Part shown: piece after piece, positions 29,301-37,170 of the stretch
Position numbering within the stretch: the stretch's first letter is position 1
Layout: the number at the start of each line of letters is the position of its first letter
Assembly (NCBI GenBank): GCA_951799405.1
Contig: OX637361.1
Coordinates: 12,188,170 to 12,252,169 of the forward strand
Reading direction: 5' to 3'
DNA from: Agapetus fuscipes
Taxonomy: Eukaryota > Arthropoda > Insecta > Trichoptera > Glossosomatidae
DNA length: 64,000 nucleotides
Translations under genes and position numbers: made by a program
Notes under the pieces: generated by a model
The model's input: only the letters and a program-made list of their open reading frames with translations
Told to the model about the DNA's origin: nothing
Database searches by the model: none

Positions 29301-32108
29301 TTATATAAGTTTAGTTAGGACCTCATGACACAAATCAACCAGTAGGGTGGTTGCCTTCATTGATTAAAAAAAAAAATGAGTGCCTTTTCAAATACAAAGC
29401 ATTCTGCCCTGATTGTCTATGGATTAACGGACAAACTGTGAAAGTTTTCATACATCTCCATACTCTGTTGACTTCCGACCCAGCGCTGAAGAGAAAAAAA
29501 CATAAGCAAATCAGGCAAAATGCGGCTAGCGCAGTGTTTCCCAACCATTTTTCGCCCATGTGATTTTCAAAAGAATATATCATCTCAATTCATGGTGAGA
29601 TGTCCAAATCATTGGAGTAAGGTAGGAGGTTTGATAGATGAGATTAAAATATGTATAATTAAATAAAGCAAGTTGCTGAATAACAGTTTGTCTAATATCG
29701 TATTTATTTCAATCAATTTGAATTAAAGCCTAGCTGTGAATGTAATGAAAGGTGTTATTTTTTTTTATAAATAAAAAAATTCAACTTTGTTTTATTCCAC
29801 TTTTGTTATTTTTTTTATTCCATACTACCTTTTTCGGAGAATCTCCCTTCATCTTATAATTTGTCATAATTTATTACTCGAAGAGTTTTTTTTTGAAGTT
29901 CTCCGAAAAAAATAGTAATGACTCAAAAAATAACAATCAAAGTAGAATAAAACAAAGTTTTTTTTTTAAATATTAAATATAATTTCATTTCAGGGAATGT
30001 CGGCAAGAGTTGCAGGGCTTATGGGGCTGTCCATATATTACGTCATTCGCATTTAGGGGGGGGGGGGGGTCTGGTCTGCGGATGATGGTAAATGATGTAC
30101 GAGTCCCAGAAGTGACGTCGTTCTTGTAAATACCAATTTTTACACAATATCCAAAATAGTATGCAAGTAATATAACATTATTAATTATTAAGCTCATCCA
30201 TTATTACAGCAAGAGAGGGGGGGGGGTCATTAGATAATGACTATAGGATGATTGTAGGGGGGGGGGGGGGGGGGGGTCGAAAATCGGCCAAAATCGATGA
30301 CGTAATTTATGGACGGCCCCTATGTTCATTTGAGGTTTGGATTTTATTTGTAAGTACACAATCAGCATTTGTAAGCGCGAACTACATGTGTTTGTGGGCA
30401 TACATCTGAGAGCTTTGAATGAATATATCCTTGCAACTTAGATTATAGATTATAGATAACACCTTTTAATAATGGCTTTCCAAAGCGTTTCGCAAAAATC
30501 TTTTGAAAATTTAAAAGTAATACTATGTACCACAAATCTATTCTGGCATTTCTTGTGTCCGCTGCATGGCTTATTGTTTGTGTGATGTGCAGGCCCGCGA
30601 GATGTTGAATGTGTACATCCCTGACGGCATCGGCCTGCACTTCTCTGCCTCCATGGTCTCCGGCCTCATCACTACCATCGCCTCCATGCCAGTGGACATC
30701 ATCAAGACCAGGTGACCAGACTGCTCAAATACTTTTTGAAGTAAACTCGAGATTTGCCTGCAGTTGGATTCACATGAGAGTATCTTGATAACCCACTACA
30801 GAAATATTTTCCATCTTTTTGAATACTTAGCCCCTTCAAAAGTTGAAAAATTCTGTCGACCGTGGTCTATAGACAGACAAAGAAATAGACTTTAACAAGA
30901 AAATTATTTGATTAATAACATTTCAAAACTCGCTCCAGGATTTGATAAAATAAAATAAAATTAACAAGCCCATCCTTCTTCTAGAAATTGATTTTTTAAT
31001 TTTAGTGTAAAGTCTTGCCTTTTTCCTTTTGCTAATGACAGAGTAAAGCTTTACAACCCCCCTAGGGTTCAAGACCCACAGTTAAAAAAGTGCTGCGTTC
31101 AAAATTGTGAGTTAGGTCCTTGGAAAAGTTGGGGGAAGGTTTTTTTTGTATATGACAGTTGAATGAAAGTGATTACTTCATTTTCAACTGCTCTGGGGTA
31201 ATTTCTTTTAACACTTGTCAACACTGAATATGCGCTTGAGAATAAAGAATATATTTGAAAACTACAAGCCGCCTAGCGTCCGCCTGAGTTCCAAAGTCAC
31301 ATAATTACAAGTCTAGACAAGTTAGTTCCTACAGGGCAGGCTAAGCGTTCGGTTGTTTGTTTGACGTTTCATATTTTTTATACATACTCTTCAAAAGTCA
31401 GGAGTACGTACATTGTGGTTTTTTCGATTTCCTGATTATTTTTTGTCTATTTCTCGGGAAATAACCTGAAGGTAGGGGGGTTAATCTATTCTTGGAAATC
31501 TCCTCCTAGAATCACATTCTAACTTTGCAAAACCAGTGCTAGAGTGACAGAGTGTTAGGTTTAGGTTGGAATTACGGTCGTTTGACGTATTTAAAATAAT
31601 AATAACTACACAGTTAAAATTTATTAATCGGATATTAGACGAACTGTTATACGAGAACTTACATTGTTCTCGACGTAGCTAACGTCTTCAGGAGACACCC
31701 TCTCTGCACGATCAGAAGAATATTTCATCTCAAGTTCTTTGGAGCGGTTCATCCTCAGTCATTGTGCAGAGAGGGTGTCTCGTGAAGACGTTAGCTACGT
31801 CGCTAACGAAACGTCGAAAATAATGTAAGTTCTCTTATAACGGTTCGTCTAATATCCGATTAATAAATTTTAACTGTGTAGTTATTATTATTGTAAATAA
31901 AGAGTGACAGAGTGTCTGTTTACGTTGCAGGATCCAGAATTCGGCAGGCAACATGAGCATGAAGGGCGTGGTGATGGACATTCTGCGCAAGGAGGGTGTG
32001 TTATCCCTGTGGAAGGGCTTCCTGCCTTACTACGCCCGCCTGGGCCCGCACACCACTCTCACATTCATCTTCCTGGAGCAGCTCAACGCCTTCTACAGGA
32101 GGGTCTAG
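14305..32108 (+). CDS. SLC25A11: Mitochondrial 2-oxoglutarate/malate carrier
   Basis: Five coding exons with consistent GT-AG phases: 14305-14375, 27469-27687, 28378-28657, 30593-30711 and 31931-32108, giving 288 aa. The protein has the threefold mitochondrial carrier structure. The first two signatures are PLDLIKTRM (exon 2) and PAEVSLIRM (exon 3); the third, PVDIIKTRIQ, spans exons 4 and 5. The family-specific stretches GIYTGLSAGLLRQATYTTTR, FVGTPAEV, MTADGRLP and YYARLGPHT all match SLC25A11. It exchanges 2-oxoglutarate for malate across the inner mitochondrial membrane in the malate-aspartate shuttle. Vertebrate forms are about 314 aa; this one is shorter at the N-terminus and in the matrix loops after the first and third signatures. 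Exons are strongly GC-rich against AT-rich introns. Intron 1 is 13.1 kb and contains an RTE-like LINE and a whole Harbinger transposon. Confidence 0.97.
15155..15918. mobile_element. 764-bp TIR element in SLC25A11 intron 1
   Basis: It has perfect 30-bp terminal inverted repeats starting CTGTGCCTCCTGTGAAAAGT and flanking AATT at 15151-15154 and 15919-15922, a plausible 4-bp TSD. The interior repeats the TIR motif GTGATA(C/T)AA(C/G)TC in both orientations at about 15322, 15395, 15605, 15646 and 15677. No ORF is present, so it is a non-autonomous DNA transposon of unassigned superfamily. Confidence 0.8.
16490..16775 (+). repeat. Family R LINE 3'-UTR fragment
   Basis: From AATGTAATTTCTCATG through GCGGCTGACCACCCATG to the terminal repeated TTAGA at about 16775. 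It is less diverged than most copies. Confidence 0.8.
16776..16945 (+). repeat. Second family R fragment, tandem
   Basis: It follows the preceding copy head-to-tail, from AAGGTTGGCAAAAGTTGCAG to CAACTTAGATTATAGATTG. Confidence 0.7.
17490..17663. repeat. Older dispersed repeat interrupted by the RTE-like LINE (left part)
   Basis: TGTCACGACAAATCTGTCAAAGATAAC... up to AACCTTTGTAATTACT. The right part continues at 21076-21175. The paralogue at 48930-49200 has the same sequence without the insertion. Confidence 0.8.
17664..21075 (-). mobile_element. RTE-like LINE, near full length, degenerate
   Basis: Flanked by a 14-bp target-site duplication CCTTTGTAATTACT (17650-17663 and 21076-21089). Minus-strand order: a 5' region with a strong hairpin near 20995-21055, endonuclease, reverse transcriptase, and an A-rich 3' end AAAGTAAAGTAAG at the left. 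Defects are a frameshift near 20550, an in-frame TAA at 18867-18869 and an in-frame TGA at 17841-17843. The element lies in SLC25A11 intron 1, antisense to the gene. Confidence 0.88.
17841..20665 (-). pseudogene. Broken endonuclease-reverse transcriptase ORF of the RTE-like LINE
   Basis: The reading starts as WNVLSLNRPG (near 20665), with VTAVQEVRWPG. It shifts frame by one near 20550 and continues as one frame from about 20540 to 18870. It shows GDLNAKVG, DHLLV and DTDHFL of the endonuclease, then NYRGISLL of the reverse transcriptase. A TAA at 18867 stands where glutamine would be expected before AGFRR. The same frame resumes with FVDFKTAYDSVH, GLKQGDALSPLLF, YADDVVLLGE and LYGCEAW, down to a TGA at 17841. 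Beyond that TGA the frame continues with GRPRMRW and ends near 17685. Three lesions make it non-functional. Confidence 0.88.
21076..21175. repeat. Older dispersed repeat, right part
   Basis: The continuation of 17490-17663 after the LINE: CTTTGTAATTACTGAAG, then TAATTAATTGTAGTTTTCTG and GACGGAGCTGTCTG. It matches 49089-49170. Confidence 0.8.
21176..21522. other. Spacer between LINE and Harbinger element
   Basis: No gene or repeat is recognised. It ends with the TCA (21520-21522) that forms the left Harbinger target duplication. Confidence 0.4.
21738..23338 (+). CDS. PIF/Harbinger transposase (HARBI1-like), 342 aa
   Basis: Exons 21738-21995, 22125-22406, 22707-23094 and 23238-23338 join in phase to 342 aa, near the ~350 aa usual for HARBI1-like proteins. 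The N-terminal part (RKVYKKRIDPFTKYTDSEFR, then YRFSKINMRYI) is the expected helical region. The DDE core shows AIDCTH (D151), SAHDSRIF (D202), GDGGY (D227) and NTVERCFG (E263, 35 residues after D227). Family transposases cut and reinsert the element by recognising its termini together with a Myb-like partner; that partner is encoded at 26041-24063. No catalytic residue is missing. Expression would be within an intron of SLC25A11, in the same direction. Confidence 0.95.
24063..26041 (-). CDS. Harbinger accessory Myb/SANT-like DNA-binding protein, 293 aa
   Basis: Seven exons in phase on the minus strand: 26041-25994, 25910-25801, 25717-25483, 25359-25300, 24916-24821, 24475-24407 and 24326-24063. 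Residues 1 to about 80 have the regularly spaced tryptophans of a Myb/SANT-like (trihelix) domain (SNWEEEEK, KEAWEKVDHEF, QLKSQWKVFK), followed by a basic linker. The middle is acidic and low complexity (DTDTNEFDSD). After a lysine-rich patch (KRKIKKKAKK) the last ~90 residues form a charged coiled coil (KLYEETLKLMREE ... EKELEWAREEHL). In known Harbinger elements such a protein helps the transposase bind and enter the nucleus. The exon 3 donor is GTCCGT, less usual than the others. The ATG at 26041 is followed at once by a second ATG; either could be used. Confidence 0.9.
26599..27410 (+). mobile_element. L2/CR1-like LINE, 3' fragment
   Basis: The frame 26608-27183 covers the end of a reverse transcriptase and its thumb: NPDKTEIL, LGVCIDEHLPL, VNSFVVARLDYCIA, LQSLQNAAARLIY and LQALHWLKIPERI. 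After a stop at 27181-27183 the rest of the C-terminus reads in other frames as far as AFKAAAPMTWNAIS-like codons (27232 onward). The 3' end ACAAGCGCCTTTGTATTGAC...AAAGCGCTATACAAATTTTG is typical of L2-like elements. It ends 50-60 bp before exon 2 of SLC25A11. Confidence 0.8.
27722..27948 (+). mobile_element. SINE-A body, joined to SINE-B
   Basis: A tRNA-like head (TAGTCTAGTGG A-box, GGTTCGAATCCC B-box, GCGGAGCA) and the SINE-A body down to CTCACCAAGCTCG. There the sequence switches to TAAAAAGTCGG and SINE-B, with no LINE-type tail between. Confidence 0.85.
27949..28265 (+). mobile_element. SINE-B, second unit of a SINE-A/SINE-B dimer
   Basis: A tRNA-like module with a shortened A-box side (GTCGGTAGTATGCTTGC), a B-box GGTTCGAATCCC, then the SINE-B body to GTTACACTATATG. 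It lies about 110 bp before exon 3 of SLC25A11. A minus-strand dimer with the same junction lies after the exon. Confidence 0.82.
28660..28857 (-). repeat. Family R LINE ORF end and 3' UTR, joined to SINE-B
   Basis: On the minus strand, the ORF-end codons ATGACTCTGGATGAAATG and AGAAAGAAATGGCGG, then the 3' UTR down to TGTTCCTTAACTT. SINE-B abuts it at about 28857, so the SINE may have used this LINE 3' end as its tail. Confidence 0.65.
28858..29300 (-). mobile_element. SINE-A/SINE-B dimer, inverted relative to 27722-28265
   Basis: On the minus strand a SINE-A body end (CTTTACCAAAGAC ... GACCAAGCTCG, about 29300-29205) runs through TAAAAAGTCC into a tRNA-like SINE-B head (TAGCTCAGTTGGTAGAATGC, GGTTCGATTCCC) and body. 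The junction matches the plus-strand dimer at 27.9 kb. Confidence 0.85.
29301..29779. other. Intronic spacer, nothing recognised
   Basis: Part of SLC25A11 intron 3. No repeat or frame can be supported. Confidence 0.4.
29780..29965. repeat. Foldback element
   Basis: The arms AACTTTGTTTTATTC...TTCGGAGAA and TTCTCCGAA...GAATAAAACAAAGTT are inverted repeats of about 65 bp separated by ~50 bp. One arm resembles 53970-54010. Confidence 0.6.
29992..30455 (+). repeat. Family R fragment split by a MITE
   Basis: GTCGGCAAGAGTTGCAGGGCT at the left and TATGTTCATTTGAGGTTTGG at the right are contiguous in other copies. The 298-bp insert between them is the MITE at 30023-30320. Confidence 0.85.
30023..30320. 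mobile_element. MITE with GGGGC(T/C)GTCCATA ends (family G)
   Basis: 298 bp with terminal inverted repeats GGGGC(T/C)GTCCATA(T/A)ATTACG, flanked by a 3-bp duplication TAT (30020-30022 and 30321-30323). It contains G-runs and no ORF. A second copy begins at 63923 and runs off the window. Confidence 0.88.
31541..31915. mobile_element. Inverted-repeat insertion with a 15-bp TSD before SLC25A11 exon 5
   Basis: AGAGTGACAGAGTGT occurs at 31541-31555 and 31901-31915 and encloses a 345-bp insert. The insert has long inverted arms: TAATAATAACTACACAGTTA...CCCTCTCTGCAC against its complement, each about 130 bp, with a ~55-bp spacer. The GAAGACGTTAGC...CGAAACGTCG stretch resembles ends of retroelements such as Penelope-like ones, but the class is not proven. 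Exon 5 starts at 31931, only 15 bp after the right TSD. Confidence 0.85.
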
Positions 32109-32449
32109 GCATGCACACCGCTCTGTGGCTCAATACTGAAGGTGTGAATGTGATGCGATCTACGTTTGAATAGATAATTTTACTAGATCAGAGTTTACAA
32201 TGTTTGTATCATAAACTGTGATGAAAGTGCTCACAACCTAAAATCGTATTTAAGTCAAAATTTCATCACTCACAAGTGAAGTCAGTCGTTTGTTTCCAAA
32301 ATCCAATATACAATATATCTATACTTGCAACAGAAAACCTGATATTTTTAATGTCGGCAATGTATTGGGAACTAACCATCGACAAACCTGTTGTTTTTCT
32401 TGAAGATATAACGGTCATAGGAACAAAAAGGGTACTTATAATAATAATA

Positions 32450-32745
32450 TTAGGATGATTTATTTGGTGAGCGCTGTCTTTGTGTTTATCACACCCCAAG
32501 AGCCCTCTGCGAGCTTGGTCGTCGCTGTAGAAAGCGCCAATTCTCAAGCAAGACCCAGTTGTTGTAAGGTTGGATGGACCTTTAAGTGACCGTTCTTTGG
32601 TAAAGGTTTATGAATTTTTCGACCCAGCGAAGAGCACATTTGGAAATATAAATGGTAAATTTTTTTGTGCTCCGCCGGGATTCGAATCCACAACCTTCCA
32701 TTTACGAATCCGAAGTGCTGCCACTGGACTACGGACCGATCCAAG
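32450..32745 (-). mobile_element. SINE-A with (ATT)n-type tail
   Basis: A full-length minus-strand copy without a 5S head: tRNA-like module, body, GACCAAGCTCG, CAGAGGGCTCTTG, then AAATAAATCATCCTAATATT. Confidence 0.9.
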
Positions 32746-33027
32746 ATTATCCATTGACAAAAATATTAAAAAGTCATTTCAAGGGAAGATAGCGGCTTTT
32801 GGATACAAACGACTCAAGTATTTTCAAATTTATTGTAAACAACACCTATAAACTATTGAGAGTAAAATTGCACTTTTATATTTTAGCTTTGTATTGAGTC
32901 ACTTTGTAAATTAGAGGTATTCTGTACATAGTAGTAACCATTAATGAAACCCTGAGGCTTGTTGAAATTTACTAGTGAAATTTTAATTTATATTATTTAT
33001 AATGACGTTTGTACAAACGTATAATCA
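32746..33027. other. Spacer after SLC25A11, nothing recognised
   Basis: Probably part of the 3' UTR or just downstream of it. No clear AATAAA in good context is seen. Confidence 0.35.
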
Positions 33028-33380
33028 CCACCATCCTCCAGGTCTCTGTCTTGTGCAGCCTCAGTCCATGGTCCACTGACACCTAGGATTTTAGCGTTAT
33101 TTGTAATATTGTCACTTATTCTCTTTCTTGGTTTAACTATCACCTTGTAGTCTCACCACCATCCTCCAGGACTGGAAGTCTCATCACCACGGTAATTCTT
33201 ACCTCAGTATCGGTAATATTTGTATGGAGACTAATCAGCTGTTCACTTGCGGCCATCTTGGATTGACAGGTCTTCATACAAATATTACCGATATTCGGTA
33301 GATAAGAATTACCGTGGGGATGAGACTTCCAGTCCAGGACTCTCTGTCTTGTGCAGCCTCAGTCCATGGTTTGTTATTGT
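33028..33380 (-). repeat. RTE-like LINE 3' fragments with a nested MITE
   Basis: CACCATCCTCCAGG(T)CTCTGTCTTGTG followed by CAGCCTCAGTCCATGGT occurs twice (33028-33075 and 33160-33375). It matches the 3' coding end of the RTE-like LINE near 17710-17765. The second copy is split by the palindromic MITE at 33171-33334. Confidence 0.7.
33171..33334. repeat. Palindromic MITE (family P)
   Basis: A foldback copy with ends ACTGGAAG/CTTCCAGT, flanked on both sides by CCAGGA. Confidence 0.85.
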
Positions 33381-34147
33381 GCATTTCTTTGTTTATATAA
33401 AATCATTGTCCGATACACGTCTAGGATAGTTGTATGTTTGTACGAACGTCGTTTAGGCTGTTTTAATGAACTGACGTAACACAAACGAGTAGAGATTAGA
33501 ATTGACCGATCTATGAAACATGGTTATATATTTTTTGAGATTTATTTTACACTGACTGAGCTAAGTGTTAGATAGAGAGGAGCAGTGCCTGTAACATTTC
33601 ACTTATTTATTGTGTAGACTGAAGTTACTTATACCTACTAGAAGTGAGGAGTTTTTTCAATATTTATTATTCATTCAAAATCATTATAATTAAAAAAAAC
33701 ACATGTATTCACCCACATCTATAAAATTGTCTTAAGAAATTAATGCAATGCACAAACAAGCGCTTTTAAAAATGTCCAATGAAGTGTCATAGAGGACTTT
33801 ACTAAGTTCATTTTTATTTACTAGTACCTATGATTTTTGAAAAAAAGAAAACACATTTATGCACAAAAAAATACCAGTTACTGCTTTGTCGTTTCAAAAA
33901 CAATTTATTTAATTATTTAAATAACATATTTTTTATGAAATCTGTTTGTTACTGCTTTTGTTAGCTTTAAGAAAAATATCTCTATTCATTACCATTGCAT
34001 CCTCAGATCTAGGGTGCAGTTAGTCAGAAAAATGGCATTTTGATTTAAATATGTCATTTATGACAATATTCTGTACGTGCTATGTGTTAATAAACTGACC
34101 TAACTAAAGAGGTTTTTTAATAAAATGAAAGGTACATATGGCGACCT
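33381..34147. other. AT-rich intergenic stretch, nothing recognised
   Basis: Only chance short frames are present. Confidence 0.4.
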
Positions 34148-34317
34148 GGGCTGGAAGTCTCATCACCACAGTGATTCTTACCTACCGAATATCAGTAATA
34201 TTCGTATGAACACTAATCAGCTGTTCATTTGCGGCCATCTTGGATTGACAGGTGTTCATACAAATATTACTGATATTCGGTAGGTAAGAATTACCATGGT
34301 GATGAGACTTCCAGCCC
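34148..34317. repeat. Palindromic MITE (family P), 170 bp, complete
   Basis: The arms of about 65-70 bp (GGGCTGGAAGTCTCATCACC ... ATTCGTATGAA) are nearly perfect inverted repeats around an asymmetric centre CTAATCAGCTG...GGATTGACAGG. It has no ORF and can fold into a near-complete hairpin. Confidence 0.9.
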
Positions 34318-34899
34318 TGTATTGTTTGAATAATCATCTCTGCAAGAAACTTAGATATATTTTCTCAATTTGCCACTTTTTGACTGAATCTGAGGATACA
34401 ACATTAGAAGCTCAATTCTGTTAAGATTTTTAAGGCCATAATGTTATCTGCATTTAATTTTTTTCAACAATCAATAAATTATCCTCAAGTTATTATTATG
34501 TTTTCCAACTTTTATGCAATATTTTAAATTCAGGCATTTTCATCCAAGGCAAGATTTTTTGTTTTTATTTTTTCACATGGCAATACTGATGAAAGATCGC
34601 CAGTCATTGAAATTTAGCTATGCATTTTTTTTGTTTTTAGTTTTTTAGTGAATAATGTTTAGCAAAATTTACACATTTTAAAATATTAAATTCACCATTT
34701 TGTAGTAGCGTCTAGTGAGATAGTGTATGAAGCTATTTTGTAGTATAAATGAATTTTAAATTGATGTATTTGTTGTAAAATCTCACAAATTAGAAACAGA
34801 TTCATGAAAGAAATATATCTTTCTTAGCAACAAAAAAAATGTTACCATCATGTTAACCATATTCCTGTCTTTTAACATTGATTTGCTTTCATAGGCCTG
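34318..34899. other. AT-rich intergenic stretch, nothing recognised
   Basis: No gene or repeat can be supported. Confidence 0.4.
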
Positions 34900-35440
34900 T
34901 AACTAGTGTAACTTCTTGCCGCGTTTTCCCCGAAGGGGTTGGAACCTAATTATTCTTACAGGTAGGAGGCCAGCCTTACGCCAACCACTTCTGTTGAAGT
35001 GGGGGTTTTCCAGCTCCTGAAGAGGCTGGTATTTATTTCTTGTGAAGGCTGAGTGAACCTTGCTGGTATTTTATTTTGAGTTTGAAATAAACACCGAAAC
35101 GGGAAATCCTTCTGACATCTTTGGTGGAATTTGAACCTCTCGTCATGAAATGCAAGCACTCTACCAACTCGCACGTTTAATAATAAAGAGCAATAACTCA
35201 AAAAACATGAATGTTGGGAAATCACGTTTGAAGTTCAGACAGCCAGTACAACTTGTATGGGATGAAAAAGGCGGCCGATGTTTTATCTCGGTCATATTCG
35301 TCCAAATTAAACGGCTGTCGCATTCTACCTATTCTTCTCGCATTGTTCTTGCGTTTTATTACAAAATCTCGATTTCCCCAATTTTCGAGTTATTTCTCTT
35401 TATTATTAAACGTGCGAACTGAGCTATCTACCAGACTGTA
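34900..35440 (-). mobile_element. SINE-B interrupted by a 247-bp MITE
   Basis: The SINE-B body runs from GTGTAACTTCTTGCCGCG to GCAAGCACTCTACCAACT. The tRNA A-box side (AACTGAGCTATC) then resumes after the MITE at 35417. One AACT is duplicated. Confidence 0.88.
35170..35416. mobile_element. 247-bp MITE (family C), copy 1
   Basis: The TIR CGCACGTTTAATAATAAAGA is present at both ends (extending to ~30 bp with one mismatch), flanked by AACT at 35166-35169 and 35417-35420. Copy 2 (52433-52679) is exactly the same length and nearly the same sequence. No ORF starts and ends inside it with any family likeness. Confidence 0.93.
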
Positions 35441-36617
35441 TTTTACCTTTATTGATTTTGATTTAAATTCCTTCCAAATTATGCTTTTATGTAATATTAT
35501 GTAACTACATAGTCAAAAATAAATTAACTTGTACAGAATCAAAATCGGCAATCTAGATTGTTTTCCAAAAATGACATAAATATGAATGGAAATACAAAGA
35601 ATTGCATTTTCTATGTTAACATATATTTATTTAATGTCAGAAAAAGTCCCTGATAGCCATCTTTGGTTCTATACCTTGTCAATTATTGTAAGGTGCTAAA
35701 ATTACCTCAATTTTATATTTCAAATTATGGAAAAGACAACATTGAAAAGGGTTTTTTTGCTTATCTCTGTTATCTATTATTTTCGCTGATCAAAAGCTCA
35801 AATGGTTGATCTGCTTTCAATGAAGAATGAAGTTCAAAGTTGCCAATAAAAGTACACAGTCTATAATTTTTTGTACCGTTGATCTCTTGTATTACTTTAC
35901 CAATTTACACCTCAAATCCAGTGTCAACTTTGGAATAAATGATCTTATGAAGTTTAAATAATAATAATTATAAGATATTTAATGTATCTCTGTGTAAAAA
36001 ATATTTATTTTCATTCTGAAATATTTTAATCATCGACAACATTGCACTATGGGGAATTTTCACAGCTGAATGGCGTCAAAAAGAGACAAAAAATATCTTT
36101 GTTATCAAAGACCTCATTTATTTATCTTCCAGGATTTACTTAATGTTTTTAAAAGAAGAATCTAAAATATGAAATCTTTTTTGTTATTTTACTGTATTAG
36201 TTAAAATAAATCTTAAATGCTGTGGTTGTCCATTTAAAATATCCCCATAATGCAACTTCATTGTGACAACTTAAAGAAAAATAAACATGGTGTTGTCATG
36301 TAAATAAAAGTGAATTCCTGTTAGATTATTATTTTCTTGATTAGGTGTAACTTTAAAAAATGTTAATTTATTTGTTTGGAAAATGAATGTCATTATTTTC
36401 TTTTAAATAAAACTATATTTTGTTAGAACTTTTTGTTTTCATTTAAAAAAAAAAATACCTCAATAGGCGATGGAAGTAAAATATGTAGGTAAAATAAAAA
36501 ATTTAAACAATGAAAGAATTTATTTCATTAAATAAGAATACAAATAAATTAATAACTTGTCAAGACAATTAAAAATGAGTTCCGCGTGAGAATGGACTCA
36601 TTTCTGAATTTGGAATT
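35441..36617. other. AT-rich intergenic stretch between convergent genes
   Basis: It lies between the 3' ends of SLC25A11 and the Slob-like gene. A minus-strand AATAAA (plus TTTATT) at 36520-36525 could end the Slob-like transcript. Nothing else is recognised. Confidence 0.4.
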
Positions 36618-36880
36618 TTTTCTCGGCGAGCAATTGTCAGTCTTGTATGGGACTGCCATCCTAGCAATCAATAACAAAATATTTGTATGCCTTTTCCCTA
36701 GCAACCCAGCCACATAACGACACAATTATATGTCAATTCACGCACGGACCTCATGGACATAGACAATATTATTGTGTATTCACTCGGCAGAGTTGCTAAA
36801 GGTAAACAAATATTTAGTTTTTGGTTGCTAAGGACGGGAGTCCCATACAAGGCTGACGTTTTGCCCACCGAAAAAAAATG
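36618..36880. repeat. Foldback MITE (family Q)
   Basis: TTTTTCTCGGCGAGCAA...TCTTGTATGGGACTGCCATC and its approximate inverse (ending CGGGAGTCCCATACAAGGCT) enclose an AT-rich centre with CTAGCAACCCAGCC. Partial copies lie at 22490-22600, 42130-42180, 46735-46800, 52905-52990 and 55373-55500. It would lie in the Slob-like gene's 3' UTR if the AATAAA at 36520 is used. Confidence 0.7.
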
Positions 36881-37170
36881 CCACATTAAAAATGTTCCAA
36901 CCTCATTGGAGAAAAACAGGTCTTAATATTAAAATCAAATTAAAAATCAAATAAGTAGGTACTTAGATACTGTTTTCTCTGTAAAAAAAAATGCTGATAT
37001 CTTGTCGAAATATAATAAATTACCACCGAAGATCACAAATCCACATGATATTGCATTTTTTTGTTAATCCATTTTTCTTTTAATTGTTGTCGTTGCCATC
37101 CATGGCATCTCCTGATTTCTTATGTAACGAGTCAGCGGTCACCTTTCTTGTTGTAAAGATGTGACAGAAG

